From Actinoplanes sichuanensis (GTDB lineage: Bacteria; Actinomycetota; Actinomycetes; Mycobacteriales; Micromonosporaceae), in NCBI RefSeq assembly GCF_033097365.1, contig NZ_AP028461.1, positions 6,510,001-6,574,000 on the forward strand: DNA of 64,000 bases. Reading direction: 5' to 3'. Shown here one piece after another: positions 19,987-29,900 of the stretch (within the stretch, counting starts at the first letter, position 1; each line of letters starts with the position of its first letter). A program made the translations under genes and the position numbers. The notes beneath the pieces were generated by a model. The model saw only the letters and a program-made list of their open reading frames with translations. It ran no database searches and was not told where the DNA came from.

Positions 19987-20942
19987 CCGGGCGGATCCTG
20001 CCCCGGGTGATCGCCGCGATCGGTCTCGCGGCCCTGGCCGGCTGCTCGACCAGCGAGGCGGCGATCAGCCCGCCACCGGGGGTGCCGGTCAACAACCGCT
20101 GCGGGACCGTCAACATCGCGGTCAACCCCTGGTCCGGGTACGCCGCGAACGCCGCCGTGGTCAGCTATCTGCTCGAATCGGAGATGGGCTGCAAGGTGGC
20201 CACCGCCGAACTGAGCGAGACCGCCTCCTGGGCCGGTCTCAACGACGGCAGCATCGACGTGATCCTGGAGAATTGGGGCCACGACGATCTCAAGAAGAAA
20301 TACATCGACCGGCAGAAGATCGCGGTCGAGTTGGGTCTGACCGGCAACAAGGGCGTGCTCGGCTGGTACGTGCCGCCGTGGATGGCCAAGACCTATCCGG
20401 ACATCACCGACTGGAAGAACCTCAACGAGTACGCCGAACTGTTCAAGACGGCCAAATCCGGGGCGAAGGGCCAGTTCCTGGCGGGCGATCCGTCGTTCGT
20501 CTCCAACGACCCGGCGCTGATCGAGAACCTCAAGCTCAACTTCACGGTGGTGTACGCCGGCAGCGAGGACAAGCTGATCGCGGCGTTCCGGAAGGCACAG
20601 GCGGACAAGACGCCGCTGCTCGGGTACTTCTACGAGCCGCAGTGGTTCCTGTCGGACGTGAAACTGGTGCACATCCCGCTGCCCAACTACACGCCGGGCT
20701 GTGACTCCGACCCGGAGAAGGTGGCCTGCGACTACCAGCCGTACGACCTGGACAAGATCGGCCGTAAGGCGTGGGTCGACTCCGGTAACCCGGCGGCGAC
20801 CTTCATCAAGAACTGGCAGTGGACCAACGCCGACCAGAACCAGGTGGCGAAGGACATGGTCCAGAACGGGCTGTCCGCCGAGGACGCCGCGAAGAAGTGG
20901 GCCGACGCGCACCGCACCGTCTGGGAGAAGTGGCTGCCCTGA
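19983..20942 (+). CDS. Orphan betaine-type substrate-binding lipoprotein coupled to the conservon
   Basis: A 319-residue OpuAC/ProX-type lipoprotein with lipobox LAALAGC (Cys21). It is a close paralogue of the protein at 10082-11044, with shared blocks such as [34 protein letters not shown] and [11 protein letters not shown]. The aromatic ligand-site residues are therefore retained. GTG 19983 overlaps the GTPase stop, so it belongs to the conservon operon. No permease or ATPase gene is nearby. It may either serve the importer encoded 9 kb upstream or present bound betaine/choline to the conservon kinase (inference). Its stop is one base from that of the convergent EAL gene. Confidence 0.92.
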   Translation: MTGRILPRVIAAIGLAALAGCSTSEAAISPPPGVPVNNRCGTVNIAVNPWSGYAANAAVVSYLLESEMGCKVATAELSETASWAGLNDGSIDVILENWGHDDLKKKYIDRQKIAVELGLTGNKGVLGWYVPPWMAKTYPDITDWKNLNEYAELFKTAKSGAKGQFLAGDPSFVSNDPALIENLKLNFTVVYAGSEDKLIAAFRKAQADKTPLLGYFYEPQWFLSDVKLVHIPLPNYTPGCDSDPEKVACDYQPYDLDKIGRKAWVDSGNPAATFIKNWQWTNADQNQVAKDMVQNGLSAEDAAKKWADAHRTVWEKWLP

Positions 20943-20943
20943 G

Positions 20944-21687
20944 TCAGACCGTCCGGCCCTGCTTCGGCAGCGGGGCCGGGCGGCCCAGCAGGTAGCCCTG
21001 GCCGAGGCGGATGCCCAACTCCTGCAGCTTCTCCCGCTCGGCCTCGGTCTCGATGCCCTCGGCGACCAGCATGGCGCCGATGTCCGAGGCGAACCCGGCC
21101 AGGCAGCGGGCCAACGCCATCCGTACCGGGTCCATGTCGATGCCGCTGGTCAGCGTGATGTCCAGCTTGATGATGTCCGGGCGCAGCTGCAGAATGTGGC
21201 TGAGGCTGGCGAACCCGGCGCCGGCGTCGTCGACCGCGATCCGGATCCCGTAGGCGCGCAGCTGCTCGGTGACCGCGACCAGCCCCGGGTAGTCGAAGAC
21301 CTGGGTGTGCTCGGTCAGCTCGACCGCGATCCGGCGGTGCGCGTGGGCCAGCAGGATCTCCTGCACCCGCGGGTCGAGGATGGCCTCCACCGACAGGTTC
21401 GTGCTCAGGTAGGCGCCGGCCGGCACCTCGTCCAGAGCGGCCAGAGCCCGCCGCATGGCCAGCAGCTCCAGCTCCACCCCGAGGCCGGCCTCGTTGGCGG
21501 CGGCGAACGCGATGTCCGGGTTCAGGCACGTGTCCTTGTGGAACCGCGCGAGGGCCTCGTAGGCGATGACCGCGCCGTCGGAGAGGCGCAGCACCGGCTG
21601 GAACATCGGCTCGATCGCCTCGGTGCGCAGCACCCCGTGCAGGATGTCGATCGTGGCCTGGCTCGTAGCCGCCGTCTGCGAAGTCAT
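20944..21687 (-). CDS. Stand-alone EAL-domain cyclic-di-GMP phosphodiesterase
   Basis: A 247-residue protein consisting almost only of an EAL domain. The catalytic signatures are present: YEALARF (EAL), STNLSVEA (Asn ligand), VELTEHT, AVDDAGAGFASL (DDFGTG variant with both Asp), IKLDI (Lys) and LVAEGIETE with GQGYLLGRP. It should therefore hydrolyse c-di-GMP to pGpG. No sensor, GGDEF or membrane segment is present. ATG 21687 is chosen over an upstream TTG at 21714. It is divergent from a GT2 glycosyltransferase gene, suggesting shared control of a surface polysaccharide. Confidence 0.9.
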   Translation of the reverse strand: MTSQTAATSQATIDILHGVLRTEAIEPMFQPVLRLSDGAVIAYEALARFHKDTCLNPDIAFAAANEAGLGVELELLAMRRALAALDEVPAGAYLSTNLSVEAILDPRVQEILLAHAHRRIAVELTEHTQVFDYPGLVAVTEQLRAYGIRIAVDDAGAGFASLSHILQLRPDIIKLDITLTSGIDMDPVRMALARCLAGFASDIGAMLVAEGIETEAEREKLQELGIRLGQGYLLGRPAPLPKQGRTV

Positions 21688-21817
21688 GCCCAAATGGTGC
21701 GGAGCCTTTCTCAAGCCGGGTTCAACCCGGGCTCTGGATTACCGGTGGGAACACCCTTGTCTCAAGCCTGAATCCGGCCAGAACTGAGCTTGAGGTTGCG
21801 GCTCGAACGTTTTGGCC
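21688..21817. promoter_or_regulatory. Divergent promoter region with repeated CTCAAGC elements
   Basis: CTCAAGCC occurs at 21710-21717 and 21761-21768, and its complement GCTTGAGG at 21788-21795. A dyad CCGGGTT-C-AACCCGG lies at 21716-21730, touching the first copy. The element GCTTGAGGTT recurs 29-30 bases before the start codon both of this glycosyltransferase gene and of the related gene at 40010. Confidence 0.45.
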
Positions 21818-22639
21818 ATGAACGCAACCGCCACCATCCACCGCCCCGTCACCGCCGCCGCCGTCGCCACCCTGGCGCCGGCGGCCGACCCCAACCTGTG
21901 GGCCCCGGCCACCGCGGGCATCGAGCTGACCGTGGTCGTCCCCTTCTACAACTGCGGCCCGGTGGTGGCCCGCACGATCCGCGACATCGCCGCCACGCTC
22001 ACCGCCGCCGGCGTCGGGCACGAGATCATCGCGGTCAACGACGGCAGCACCGACGGCTCGCAGCACCACGTGTACGGCATCCCCGGCGTCCGCCTGATCG
22101 ACAACCGCACCAACTCGGGTAAGGGCAACGCACTGCACCAGGGTTTCGCCGCCGCACGGGGCGCCTGGATCGGGTTCATCGACGCCGACGGCGACATCGC
22201 GCCGCACCACCTGGCCACCTACCTGATGCTGGCCCGCGGTGGCGACCACACGGCGGTCTACGCCGACAAGCGACACTCCGGCTCGGTCAGCGGTGCCACC
22301 CGACTCCGCAAGCTCATCTCGATCGTCTACTCGACCCTGGTCGCCCTGCTCTTCCTGCTCAAGGTCAAGGACACCCAGACCGGCTGCAAGATCATCCGCC
22401 GGGACGCGCTGGCCCAGCTGCTGCCGCACCTGCGTGAGCAGCGGTTCGCCTTCGACCTGGAGTTCTTCGTCGCCGCCAAGGCCGCCGGCATCGGCAACAT
22501 GCAGGCCGCCCCGGTCGCCCTGAACACCGGCGCCAACGGCAGCACGGTCACCACCAACACGATCGTCCGCACGCTGCGCGACACCGTCACGATCCACCGC
22601 CGGCACCTGGCCGGTCACTACCGTCAGGCCGCCGCCTGA
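21818..22639 (+). CDS. GT2 family glycosyltransferase (dolichol-phosphate-mannose-synthase-like)
   Basis: A 273-residue inverting GT-A glycosyltransferase. After about 38 Ala-rich residues it shows the nucleotide-binding strand ELTVVVPFYNCGP, IAVNDGSTDGS, NSGKGNALHQGF and the metal-binding DADGD, then QTGCKIIRRDAL and FDLEFFVAA. A short hydrophobic stretch (YSTLVALLFLLKV) may contact the membrane. It probably transfers a sugar from an NDP-sugar to a lipid carrier or envelope glycan. ATG 21818 lies 30 bases after GCTTGAGG. Its last 53 bases overlap the convergent membrane-protein gene. Confidence 0.88.
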   Translation: MNATATIHRPVTAAAVATLAPAADPNLWAPATAGIELTVVVPFYNCGPVVARTIRDIAATLTAAGVGHEIIAVNDGSTDGSQHHVYGIPGVRLIDNRTNSGKGNALHQGFAAARGAWIGFIDADGDIAPHHLATYLMLARGGDHTAVYADKRHSGSVSGATRLRKLISIVYSTLVALLFLLKVKDTQTGCKIIRRDALAQLLPHLREQRFAFDLEFFVAAKAAGIGNMQAAPVALNTGANGSTVTTNTIVRTLRDTVTIHRRHLAGHYRQAAA

Positions 22640-24695
22640 GCCACTCCCGCCGGTGCTCCAGCACCCCGACGACCAGCAGCGCCGCCAGTGACGACAGCGA
22701 CACCGCCAGACCCAGACGCAACCACTTCCACGGCGCGTACCGCACCGTGAAGGCTCCGGTACCGGCTCGGACCGCCACCGTCCCCGCGACGGTCGGCCGG
22801 GTGACCTGATCACCTGCGGTCCAGTTCGCCGACCACTCTTCGGGCACCACCACCCAGCCGGCCGCGCCCTCGGCGACCCGCCACTGTGTCGAACCGGCGC
22901 GGCGCAGACTCCCCGTAGCGGTGGACGGGACGATCCCGTCACCGGCCCCGGCGAGCACCGTCTCCGTTCCCAGGCGCCGCTTCGCGGCCCAGCCCAGCGC
23001 ATCGGCCAGATCCCCGTTCCGAGCGCTCACCACCCGGCCCGTACCCTCAGCCGACACCCGGTAGAGGTCGAGTTCACGGGTTCTCAGCACCGGCGCCAGA
23101 TCGAGTTGCCGGTCCAACCAGGCATACATGTCGCTCTCCCGATCCCGGGCCAGCGCGACGTACCTGACCCCGAGCGGCGCGATCAACTGCCCGAACTGGC
23201 CACCGCCACCCCGCGCGATCAATTCGTCGAGGTACGCCATCCGCCGCGACGCCGAGTTGGTTCGCACCTGGCCCAGCTCCGCCGCGTCACTGCTGAGCAC
23301 CGGCCGCCGGAAGAACGCCCCGGCCGGGGTGGCCACACTGCGGTTCGCGGTGAACGCGAACGGCTGGTACTGGTGCCACGGCAGGAACAGCACCGACTCG
23401 TCACCGGCCCCCATGATCCGGTCGGCGGCGTACCAGGACTGCGGGTAGTGACTCACCCGTACCGTGCCGCCGAGCCCCCACACCAGGGAGGCGCCCAGCG
23501 TGGCGTACATCCCGATCAGCGCCGGCGCGGCCGTGATCGCGACCGCCTGCCGCAGACCGGAGGTGCTCGACCGCAGCCGGGTCATCACCGCCTCCACCGT
23601 GGCGCCGACCCCGACGGCATACCCGAGCATCGCCAGCGCAACCCATTTCTGCTGCTCACGCATGGCCTCGAAGAGAGGGAGGACGTCGAAGGCGATCCGG
23701 TAGACGGCGCCGAGCGGACCGTCGACACCCGCGCCGAGGGTCACCCCGGCCACGGTGACGGCGCTCAACGGCAGGCCGATCACCGGCTCCCGCCAGCACA
23801 GCACCGCCAGCCCGGCCAGCGCGGACACCACGAGGACGGTGGCCGGGGCCACGTTCAGGGCGGCCTGCGGGCTGCTGTCGGCGGCGCCCCGCCAGAAACC
23901 GCGCAGGGTGAAGACCGCCCCGGCCAGACCCGCCTGGCCCGGGTAGGTCCGGTACACGTCCAGGTCCTGGTCACCGACCCGGACGGTGAGGATCGCGTTG
24001 GCCACCACGACCGCGGCGTAGGCGTAGACGCAGCCCGCCGACACGATCACCACCACGGTACGGACCAGATCCGGCCACCGCGGGCGGGGCAGCAGCGCGA
24101 TCGCCATCAGCAGCGTCGCGCCGAGCCAGGCCGCGTGCGCGCCGACCGAGATGGCCAACGCGTACCAGCCGGCCGGGCGGGCGGCGAACCAGCGGCCCCG
24201 GCGCCGGGCGTGCACGGCCGACGCCGCCATCGGGCCGAGCAGCGCCACCGCCAGCAGGAACGGCACGTGCCCGGCCTGGATCCGCTCCACCACGAACGGG
24301 TTGAGGCAGGCGAACAGCGCCGCCGGGTGCCGCCGCCACCGGCTGCCACCGGCCAGTGCGGAGACACCGCCCGCGACGATCGGGAAGTAGGCCAGGATCA
24401 TCAGCCAGCTCGTCGCCCCGGCCCCGAAGACGGCCCTGATCCCGTGCGTGGCCAGCCGGTACGGCAGCGCGTCGAGCGCCGCCGGGTCGAGCCCGTAGAG
24501 ACCCGGGGTGAGCGCCTGGTGCGGCCCGGACACCCAGTCCAGCAGCAGCAGATAGCCGGACCGGGTCCACGGCGCGACCACCAGCACACCGGCGATCAGG
24601 CCGAGCAGCACGGACTCCGCGGTCGGCCCGCTGAACCGGGCCACGACCAGCCGCCGCCGATGCCGGCCGGACCGGTTTCGGCGGTCATCGGTCAC
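22587..24695 (-). CDS. Multi-pass membrane protein, GT-C glycosyltransferase-like
   Basis: A 702-residue protein with about ten to twelve predicted transmembrane segments in the first 430 residues. An extracytoplasmic region of roughly 230 residues follows, and one last helix (LGLAVSLSSLAALLVVGVL). Basic residues precede the first helix. Segments such as LNPFVVERIQAGHVPFLLAVALL recall GT-C enzymes that use polyprenyl-phosphate sugars, but I cannot assign a substrate. The start is GTG 24695; no strong ribosome-binding site is visible. It is divergent from a GT4 gene 90 bases away and convergent, with overlap, to the GT2 gene. It probably works with the AftD-like protein encoded at 26901-30902. 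Confidence 0.75.
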   Translation of the reverse strand: MTDDRRNRSGRHRRRLVVARFSGPTAESVLLGLIAGVLVVAPWTRSGYLLLLDWVSGPHQALTPGLYGLDPAALDALPYRLATHGIRAVFGAGATSWLMILAYFPIVAGGVSALAGGSRWRRHPAALFACLNPFVVERIQAGHVPFLLAVALLGPMAASAVHARRRGRWFAARPAGWYALAISVGAHAAWLGATLLMAIALLPRPRWPDLVRTVVVIVSAGCVYAYAAVVVANAILTVRVGDQDLDVYRTYPGQAGLAGAVFTLRGFWRGAADSSPQAALNVAPATVLVVSALAGLAVLCWREPVIGLPLSAVTVAGVTLGAGVDGPLGAVYRIAFDVLPLFEAMREQQKWVALAMLGYAVGVGATVEAVMTRLRSSTSGLRQAVAITAAPALIGMYATLGASLVWGLGGTVRVSHYPQSWYAADRIMGAGDESVLFLPWHQYQPFAFTANRSVATPAGAFFRRPVLSSDAAELGQVRTNSASRRMAYLDELIARGGGGQFGQLIAPLGVRYVALARDRESDMYAWLDRQLDLAPVLRTRELDLYRVSAEGTGRVVSARNGDLADALGWAAKRRLGTETVLAGAGDGIVPSTATGSLRRAGSTQWRVAEGAAGWVVVPEEWSANWTAGDQVTRPTVAGTVAVRAGTGAFTVRYAPWKWLRLGLAVSLSSLAALLVVGVLEHRREWLRRRPDGSDRPGAGGGS

Positions 24696-24785
24696 TTAAT
24701 CCACTATCGCCGCTGGTCAGAGCTGCGGTGTGGATATCAGCGAACGTTTCTCAACCACGGTGCGGGGCGACCGATCTTCCCGGTC

Positions 24786-25886
24786 ATGCGGATCCTGATC
24801 CTGAATTGGCGCGACCTGAGCCACCCGGCGGCCGGCGGGGCCGAGGTCTACACCGAGCAGGTGCTGCGCCGGTGGGCGGCGGCCGGGCACCAGGTCACCC
24901 TGTTCGCGGCGGCGGTGCACGGGCGGCCGGCGCACGAGATCCGGGACGGCTACCGGATCGTCCGCGCCGGCAGCCGGTTCACCGTCTACCGGGAGGCCCG
25001 CCGGTGGTGGCAGCGCCACGGGCGCGGCAATTTCGACGTGGTGATCGACGAGACCAACACGGTGCCGTTCCACGCGCACGAGTGGGTCGACGACGGTACC
25101 CGGACGGTCGCCCTGGTCCACCAGACCTGCGAGGAGATCTGGCACATCAACGCGCCGCCGGTGCTCGCGCATCTGGGCCGGCACCGGCTGGAGCCGAACT
25201 GGCTGCGGCGCCTGGGCGGCGGTCCGATCCTGGCGGTGTCCGAGTCGACGCGGGAGGCGCTGGCCCGGTTCGGCGCGGACGACGTGACGGTGGTGCCGGA
25301 GGGCTACGAGCCACCGCTGCCGCTGCCTCGGCCGGCCAAGGACGAGCAGCCCACGGCCGTCTTCTGCGGGCGGATGGTGAGCTACAAGCGGCCCGGTGAC
25401 GTGATCCGGGCGGTCGGGCTGGCCCGCGAGCGGGTGCCCGGGCTACGGCTGCGGATGATCGGCGGGGGCCCACTGCTGGACCGGCTGGCCGCCGCGGCGC
25501 CCGCCCACGTCACATTCCACGGACGGGTCTCCGAGGAGGAGAAACACGACCTGATGGCCCGGTCGCACGTGCACCTGGCGGCCAGCGTGCGGGAGGGCTG
25601 GGGCCTGGTGGTCACCGAGGCCGCCGCGCTCGGCACCCCGACCATCGCGTACGACGTGCCGGGGCTGCGCGACTCGACCACGGCGGCCGGTGGGGTCGTG
25701 GTGGCGGCCCGGCCCGAGGCGATGGCCGCGAGCCTGGCCGAGTCACTGCCCGGCTGGCTGCGGGCGGCGCCGGCACCGCTGCCGTACGGCGGCGCCCACT
25801 CCTGGGACACCGTCGCCGACACCCTGCTGGCCGAGGTCCAGCGGCACGCCAGGGTGCCCCGCGGCCCGATGCGGGTGGCGGCCTGA
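24786..25886 (+). CDS. GT4 family glycosyltransferase
   Basis: A 366-residue retaining GT-B glycosyltransferase. The N-terminal acceptor domain begins MRILILNWRDLSHPAAGGAE. The linker carries VVPEGYEPPLPL. The donor-binding domain has the GT4 features TAVFCGRMVSYKRPGDVI, HVTFHGRVSEEEK and the E-x7-E type motif REGWGLVVTEAAALGTPTIAYDVPGL. The frame is open far upstream, but ATG 24786 gives the classical N-terminus. It ends 7 bases before the convergent metallophosphatase gene. Role: addition of a sugar to a cell-envelope or exported glycan. Confidence 0.9.
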   Translation: MRILILNWRDLSHPAAGGAEVYTEQVLRRWAAAGHQVTLFAAAVHGRPAHEIRDGYRIVRAGSRFTVYREARRWWQRHGRGNFDVVIDETNTVPFHAHEWVDDGTRTVALVHQTCEEIWHINAPPVLAHLGRHRLEPNWLRRLGGGPILAVSESTREALARFGADDVTVVPEGYEPPLPLPRPAKDEQPTAVFCGRMVSYKRPGDVIRAVGLARERVPGLRLRMIGGGPLLDRLAAAAPAHVTFHGRVSEEEKHDLMARSHVHLAASVREGWGLVVTEAAALGTPTIAYDVPGLRDSTTAAGGVVVAARPEAMAASLAESLPGWLRAAPAPLPYGGAHSWDTVADTLLAEVQRHARVPRGPMRVAA

Positions 25887-25893
25887 CGACAGC

Positions 25894-26904
25894 TCACAGG
25901 CAGTTCGCCGACCCTTCGTCGGTGAGTGTCTCGGACGCCTCCAGCGGACGGAACCCCCACTGGTAGGAGGTCGGCCGCAGAGTCAGCGACAGCACCCCGT
26001 GGTGGTCGTAGTCGACGTATTCGCCCTTCACCGCCCCGGCCGCGGGCGGCAGCTCGGGCCGGTAATGGGCCTGTCCCCCGGTGCCGACGACGAACTGCCG
26101 CACCCCCTTGTCGTCGGTCCGCCCCTCCGGGTTCAGCGGGGCGAACCGCTCGTAGTGCGCGTCGTGGCCGGACAGCACCAGCTCCACCTGGTTGTCGTAG
26201 AGGGTCCGGAACAGGTCGGCGGTCCGCTCGTCGGATCCGGCCAGACCACTGGACCAGCGCGGATGGTGCCAGGCGGCGATCACACAGCGGTCCCCGGCGG
26301 CGGCCAGATCGGCGGCCAGCCAGGTCTGCTGCGGTGAGCCCCGCGCGCAGCCACCGGACACCGCCGAACAGTTCGAGTTGAGCACCACCAGGTGCCACTG
26401 ACCGATCTCCTCGGACCAGAAGCCGCGCGGGTCGCGTACCCGATCACCGAAGTAGGTCTTGAACGACGACGCGTCCTGCACCTTGTACTCCTGGTTGCCG
26501 AAGACCGGCACGGTGCGGTTGCGCAGGCGGCCGTAGGACGGGCCGTAGACGGTGCGGAACGCCTCCCGGGTCGGCACCTCGTACTGGACGTCGCCCAGCG
26601 CCAGCAGGTAGTCCGGATCCACCGCGACCGCGAGATCGGAGACCGACTGCTGGCGGCACCGGTCGCCGGGTGGCTCGCCGGCCGGTTTCAGGTCCGGGTC
26701 GGCCGGGTCGCAGGCCATGTCCCCGACGGCGACCACGGTGACCACCGACGGGGCGATGATGAACCGTCGCCCGGCCGGCCACAACAGCACCGCGACCAGT
26801 GCGACGGCCAGGGCGCCGGAGGTCCACAGGATCAGGTGGCGACGGGCCCAGCGCATCCGCCGCCGGGACCGGCCGCCGAGCAGCCGCCCGACGATCCCGA
26901 TCAT
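25894..26904 (-). CDS. Membrane-anchored metallophosphoesterase with altered GNHE motif
   Basis: A 336-residue protein. One N-terminal membrane anchor (HLILWTSGALAVALVAVLLW) precedes a calcineurin-like phosphoesterase domain facing outward. Metal-site motifs in order: VGDMACDP, LGDVQYE, FGNQEY, AAWHHPRW and LSGHDAHYERF. The third motif is normally GNHE; here the catalytic His is Gln. It begins at ATG 26904, overlapping the stop of the AftD-like gene (ATGA), so both are co-translated. The activity may be reduced or the substrate special; a phosphatase of phosphorylated envelope glycans is one guess. The nearest relatives would be purple-acid-phosphatase-like secreted enzymes. Confidence 0.85.
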   Translation of the reverse strand: MIGIVGRLLGGRSRRRMRWARRHLILWTSGALAVALVAVLLWPAGRRFIIAPSVVTVVAVGDMACDPADPDLKPAGEPPGDRCRQQSVSDLAVAVDPDYLLALGDVQYEVPTREAFRTVYGPSYGRLRNRTVPVFGNQEYKVQDASSFKTYFGDRVRDPRGFWSEEIGQWHLVVLNSNCSAVSGGCARGSPQQTWLAADLAAAGDRCVIAAWHHPRWSSGLAGSDERTADLFRTLYDNQVELVLSGHDAHYERFAPLNPEGRTDDKGVRQFVVGTGGQAHYRPELPPAAGAVKGEYVDYDHHGVLSLTLRPTSYQWGFRPLEASETLTDEGSANCL

Positions 26905-29900
26905 CGGCGCCACACCCGCCACCGGACACCGGGACGCCACCGGAGATCGGGACGCCACCGGAACCGGCGACGGTGACGGATGGTCCAGGCGCCCGGACGG
27001 CCGGGTGGCAGGCGGACCGCGTACATGAACCCGATCGACAGCGCCACCGTGACCGGCAGCAGGTAGAAGGCGTACCGGGACAGGGTGGCCGGGGTGTAGT
27101 GGACGGTGAAGTCGCCGCCGGCCGGCAGCGTCCAGCCGCTCATCCAGCCCTGCAGGGTCACCTTCTCCGCCCCGTCGATGCCGGTCAGTCGCCAGCCGGG
27201 AGCCGCGCTCTCGGCCAGGGCCAGCACCGCCGGGCCGTCGCCGGTGACCGTGCCGGAGAACCGGGCCGGGTTCTCCCGCTGCCAGTCCACCACCGACTCC
27301 GGGCCGGGCTCGTCCTGCCGGATCAGGACCACCGCCGAGGTGGAGGCGACCGGGCGGATCCGGACGCCCTTGTACTCCACCTGCGACTGCTGGCGGCCCT
27401 CCAGGTCACGCAGCCCGTACAGGTAGAGGCGGGCCTCGACGGTGTTCGGGTCAGGCGGGATGAGCGCCTCGTACGGCGTCCACCCGTTGTAGACCGCGAC
27501 CGTCGGCAGTTTCCGGCACAGGTCCGGTCCGCGCAGGTAGAGGCAGAACTTGGGGTTGCGCAGCGCCACGCTGCGCGCCTCCATCGACAATTCGTACAGC
27601 GCCGAGCCGCCGAAGTCGTCGGCGGTCGCGCCGATGCAGGCCAGGTGGCTGACCGCCTTGAGGGTGTAGGTGGTCTCGCCGTCTCCGCCGACCGCCGACT
27701 CGGCGGCCAGCCCGGCCTGCTCGGCGGTCTGGTCGTCGTAGCGGTAACAGTCCTCCAGCGGTTCGAAGTCGGACAGGATCGAGCCGGACAGCCCGCCGTC
27801 CACCCGCAGCTGGTGCTTCCCGGCGGTCAGGTCGACTGTCGTCTCCGGCACGGCCGGCGGCCACACCTCGTGGCTGCCCACCTCCTCCAGCGCCTGCACC
27901 TGCACGTCCCGGTACTCGACCACGGTCGGCGAGGCGAGTCGGCGACCCACGTCGGCGTGCAGGATGATCTGCAACAGGCCGCCGGCGTCCATGGTCACCA
28001 CGCCCTCGTAGGACGTCCAGTCCCGGCTGAGCGCGGGCCGGGAGGACAGTTCGCACCCGGCTGCGCCGGACTGCCACAGGCAGATCTGCGGGCGTGGCCC
28101 GGAGACGTGCCGGTACTGCAGCCGGACCCGGTAGATCTGGCCGGGCGCGGCGTCACTGACGATGATCCGGGTGCAGCCGGCGTGGTCGGCGGCGCTCAGC
28201 CGGACCTTCCGCCCGTGTTTGGTGTCGGTCATCTCGGCCGACAGGCCCAGCTCCTTGAACGGCCGCGGCTCGTAGTTGTTGCAGTCGAAGACCGGGCTGA
28301 ATCCGCTCACCCTGGCCGGGGTCGGGTCGGCGGCCAGCAGGGTCAGTTCGGTGGCCGCGCCGACCGGCACCGGGGCCGGTTTCTCGACGTCGAGGGAGAC
28401 CACCCGGCGGGTGCCCGCCGGTTTGACGGCCAGCACCCGACGGCCGTCCGGCAGCGGCACCCGGACGGCCGGGCGGCGCGACACCGTACGGCCGTCGATC
28501 TTCACCACCGTCCGGTCCTCCAGCAGCAGCTCGTCGCCGTCGACGCGCGGGATCAGCGCGGGCGCGGCCCGGGCCCGCTGGGCCACCGTGTACCGGCCGG
28601 CGGCCACCTCCACGGTCGTCGACGGTGCGCCCTCGTCGACCGCCGGGACCGGCCAGTGCACCACGTCCGGGGTGACCGCGGCGGTGTCGTCGACCTGCGG
28701 GCTGGTGGCCGCGGCGGTGGTGTCCGGGCGGGCCCGGATCGCGGTGGTCTCGCCGACCGTGCCGAGCACCGCCGCTCCGGCGTCCGGTCGGGCCGGGGCG
28801 TCCAGGACCCGGTCATAGGTACGCACGGTCTGGCTGGACCCGTCGCCGAGCCGCCACACCTGGAGCAGGCCGTCGACCTCCAGGGTGGCGCCCGGCACCC
28901 GGGCCATCGCGGCGGCCAGCACCCGGTCGTCGGCGAAGTACCGGTTGGGCAGACCGCGGACCAGGTCGTGCCGGACGATCACCCGGCTGGCGCCGATCGA
29001 CTGGAGCAGTCGTGGTACCGGCTCCAGGTCGCCGGCCAGCAGGGCGCTCTCGATCAGCCGCAGACCGGCCGCGAACCCCGGCACGTCGCCGAAGTAGCCG
29101 TCCGGTTTGGGTTGCACCACGGGATGCTTGACGAGCAGGTTGGCGATGCTGTCAGCGCCGAAGAAACCCCAGGTCGTGGGCATCTGGTAGTAGTCGTCCA
29201 GAGGGAGCACGAACACCTTGCCGGGGCGCGGGTCGGCGTCGATGTGCTCGGCCACGTCCCACCACTCCTGTGCCACCCGGACATGCATGGAGGGCTGGGT
29301 CGGGCGTTCGTCCGGCATCACCCCGCCGGTGTAGAGCGGGTACGGGTAGGCCAGCGCCAACACCACCGGTACGGCTGCCGCGACCAGGCCGTACCGCCGC
29401 CGGGGTCGTGGTAGCAGGCGCAGCCGCAGCAGCAGGCCCTCGACCGTGACGGCCAGCATCACCCCGAAGAACGAGATGAGCAGCTGACCGAGTTTGCTCA
29501 TCGGTTCCCGGAACAGCCAGAAGCCCGGGGCGTGCAGGTACAGGAACATGTTGATCTTGGCGAGCGGCGGGCGCAGCCCCTTGGCCAGGAACACGAACAC
29601 CAGGATCGCCACCAGCAGGCCCAGCGTGACCCGTCGCAGCCGGCGGGACGCCACCAGCGGGGCGATGAAGACCAGCGCCGGCAACAGGTAGCGGATCCAG
29701 ATCCACCACGGCCGGTCCAGATCGGTGGCGAACGGCAGGTACTGGGGCAGGAACCAGGCCCAGTTCGCCACCATGGTCAGGATGTTCGGCGGAATGTTGT
29801 TCACCTGCGACCAGGACCAGTTGGTCGGGTCGGTGAAGGTGGCGTTCGCGGTCGCCCCGCCGCCACCGGTGAAACTCTGCGCCAGCGGGAGCAGCCACCA

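Noticed and set aside
21761..21795. FliA-type promoter (CTCA, spacer, GCCGAA) before the GT2 gene
   Set aside because: CTCA is present, but no GCCGAA-like -10 lies at the right distance.
22587..22639. Tail-to-tail overlap of the GT2 and membrane-protein genes as a sign of a wrong frame
   Set aside because: Both proteins have sensible C-termini; short convergent overlaps recur in this window (41283-41301) and are normal in compact GC-rich genomes.
23106..24785. Long in-frame upstream extension of the GT4 gene
   Set aside because: It is antisense to the 702-residue membrane protein and has shadow-frame composition; the true GT4 N-terminus begins at ATG 24786.
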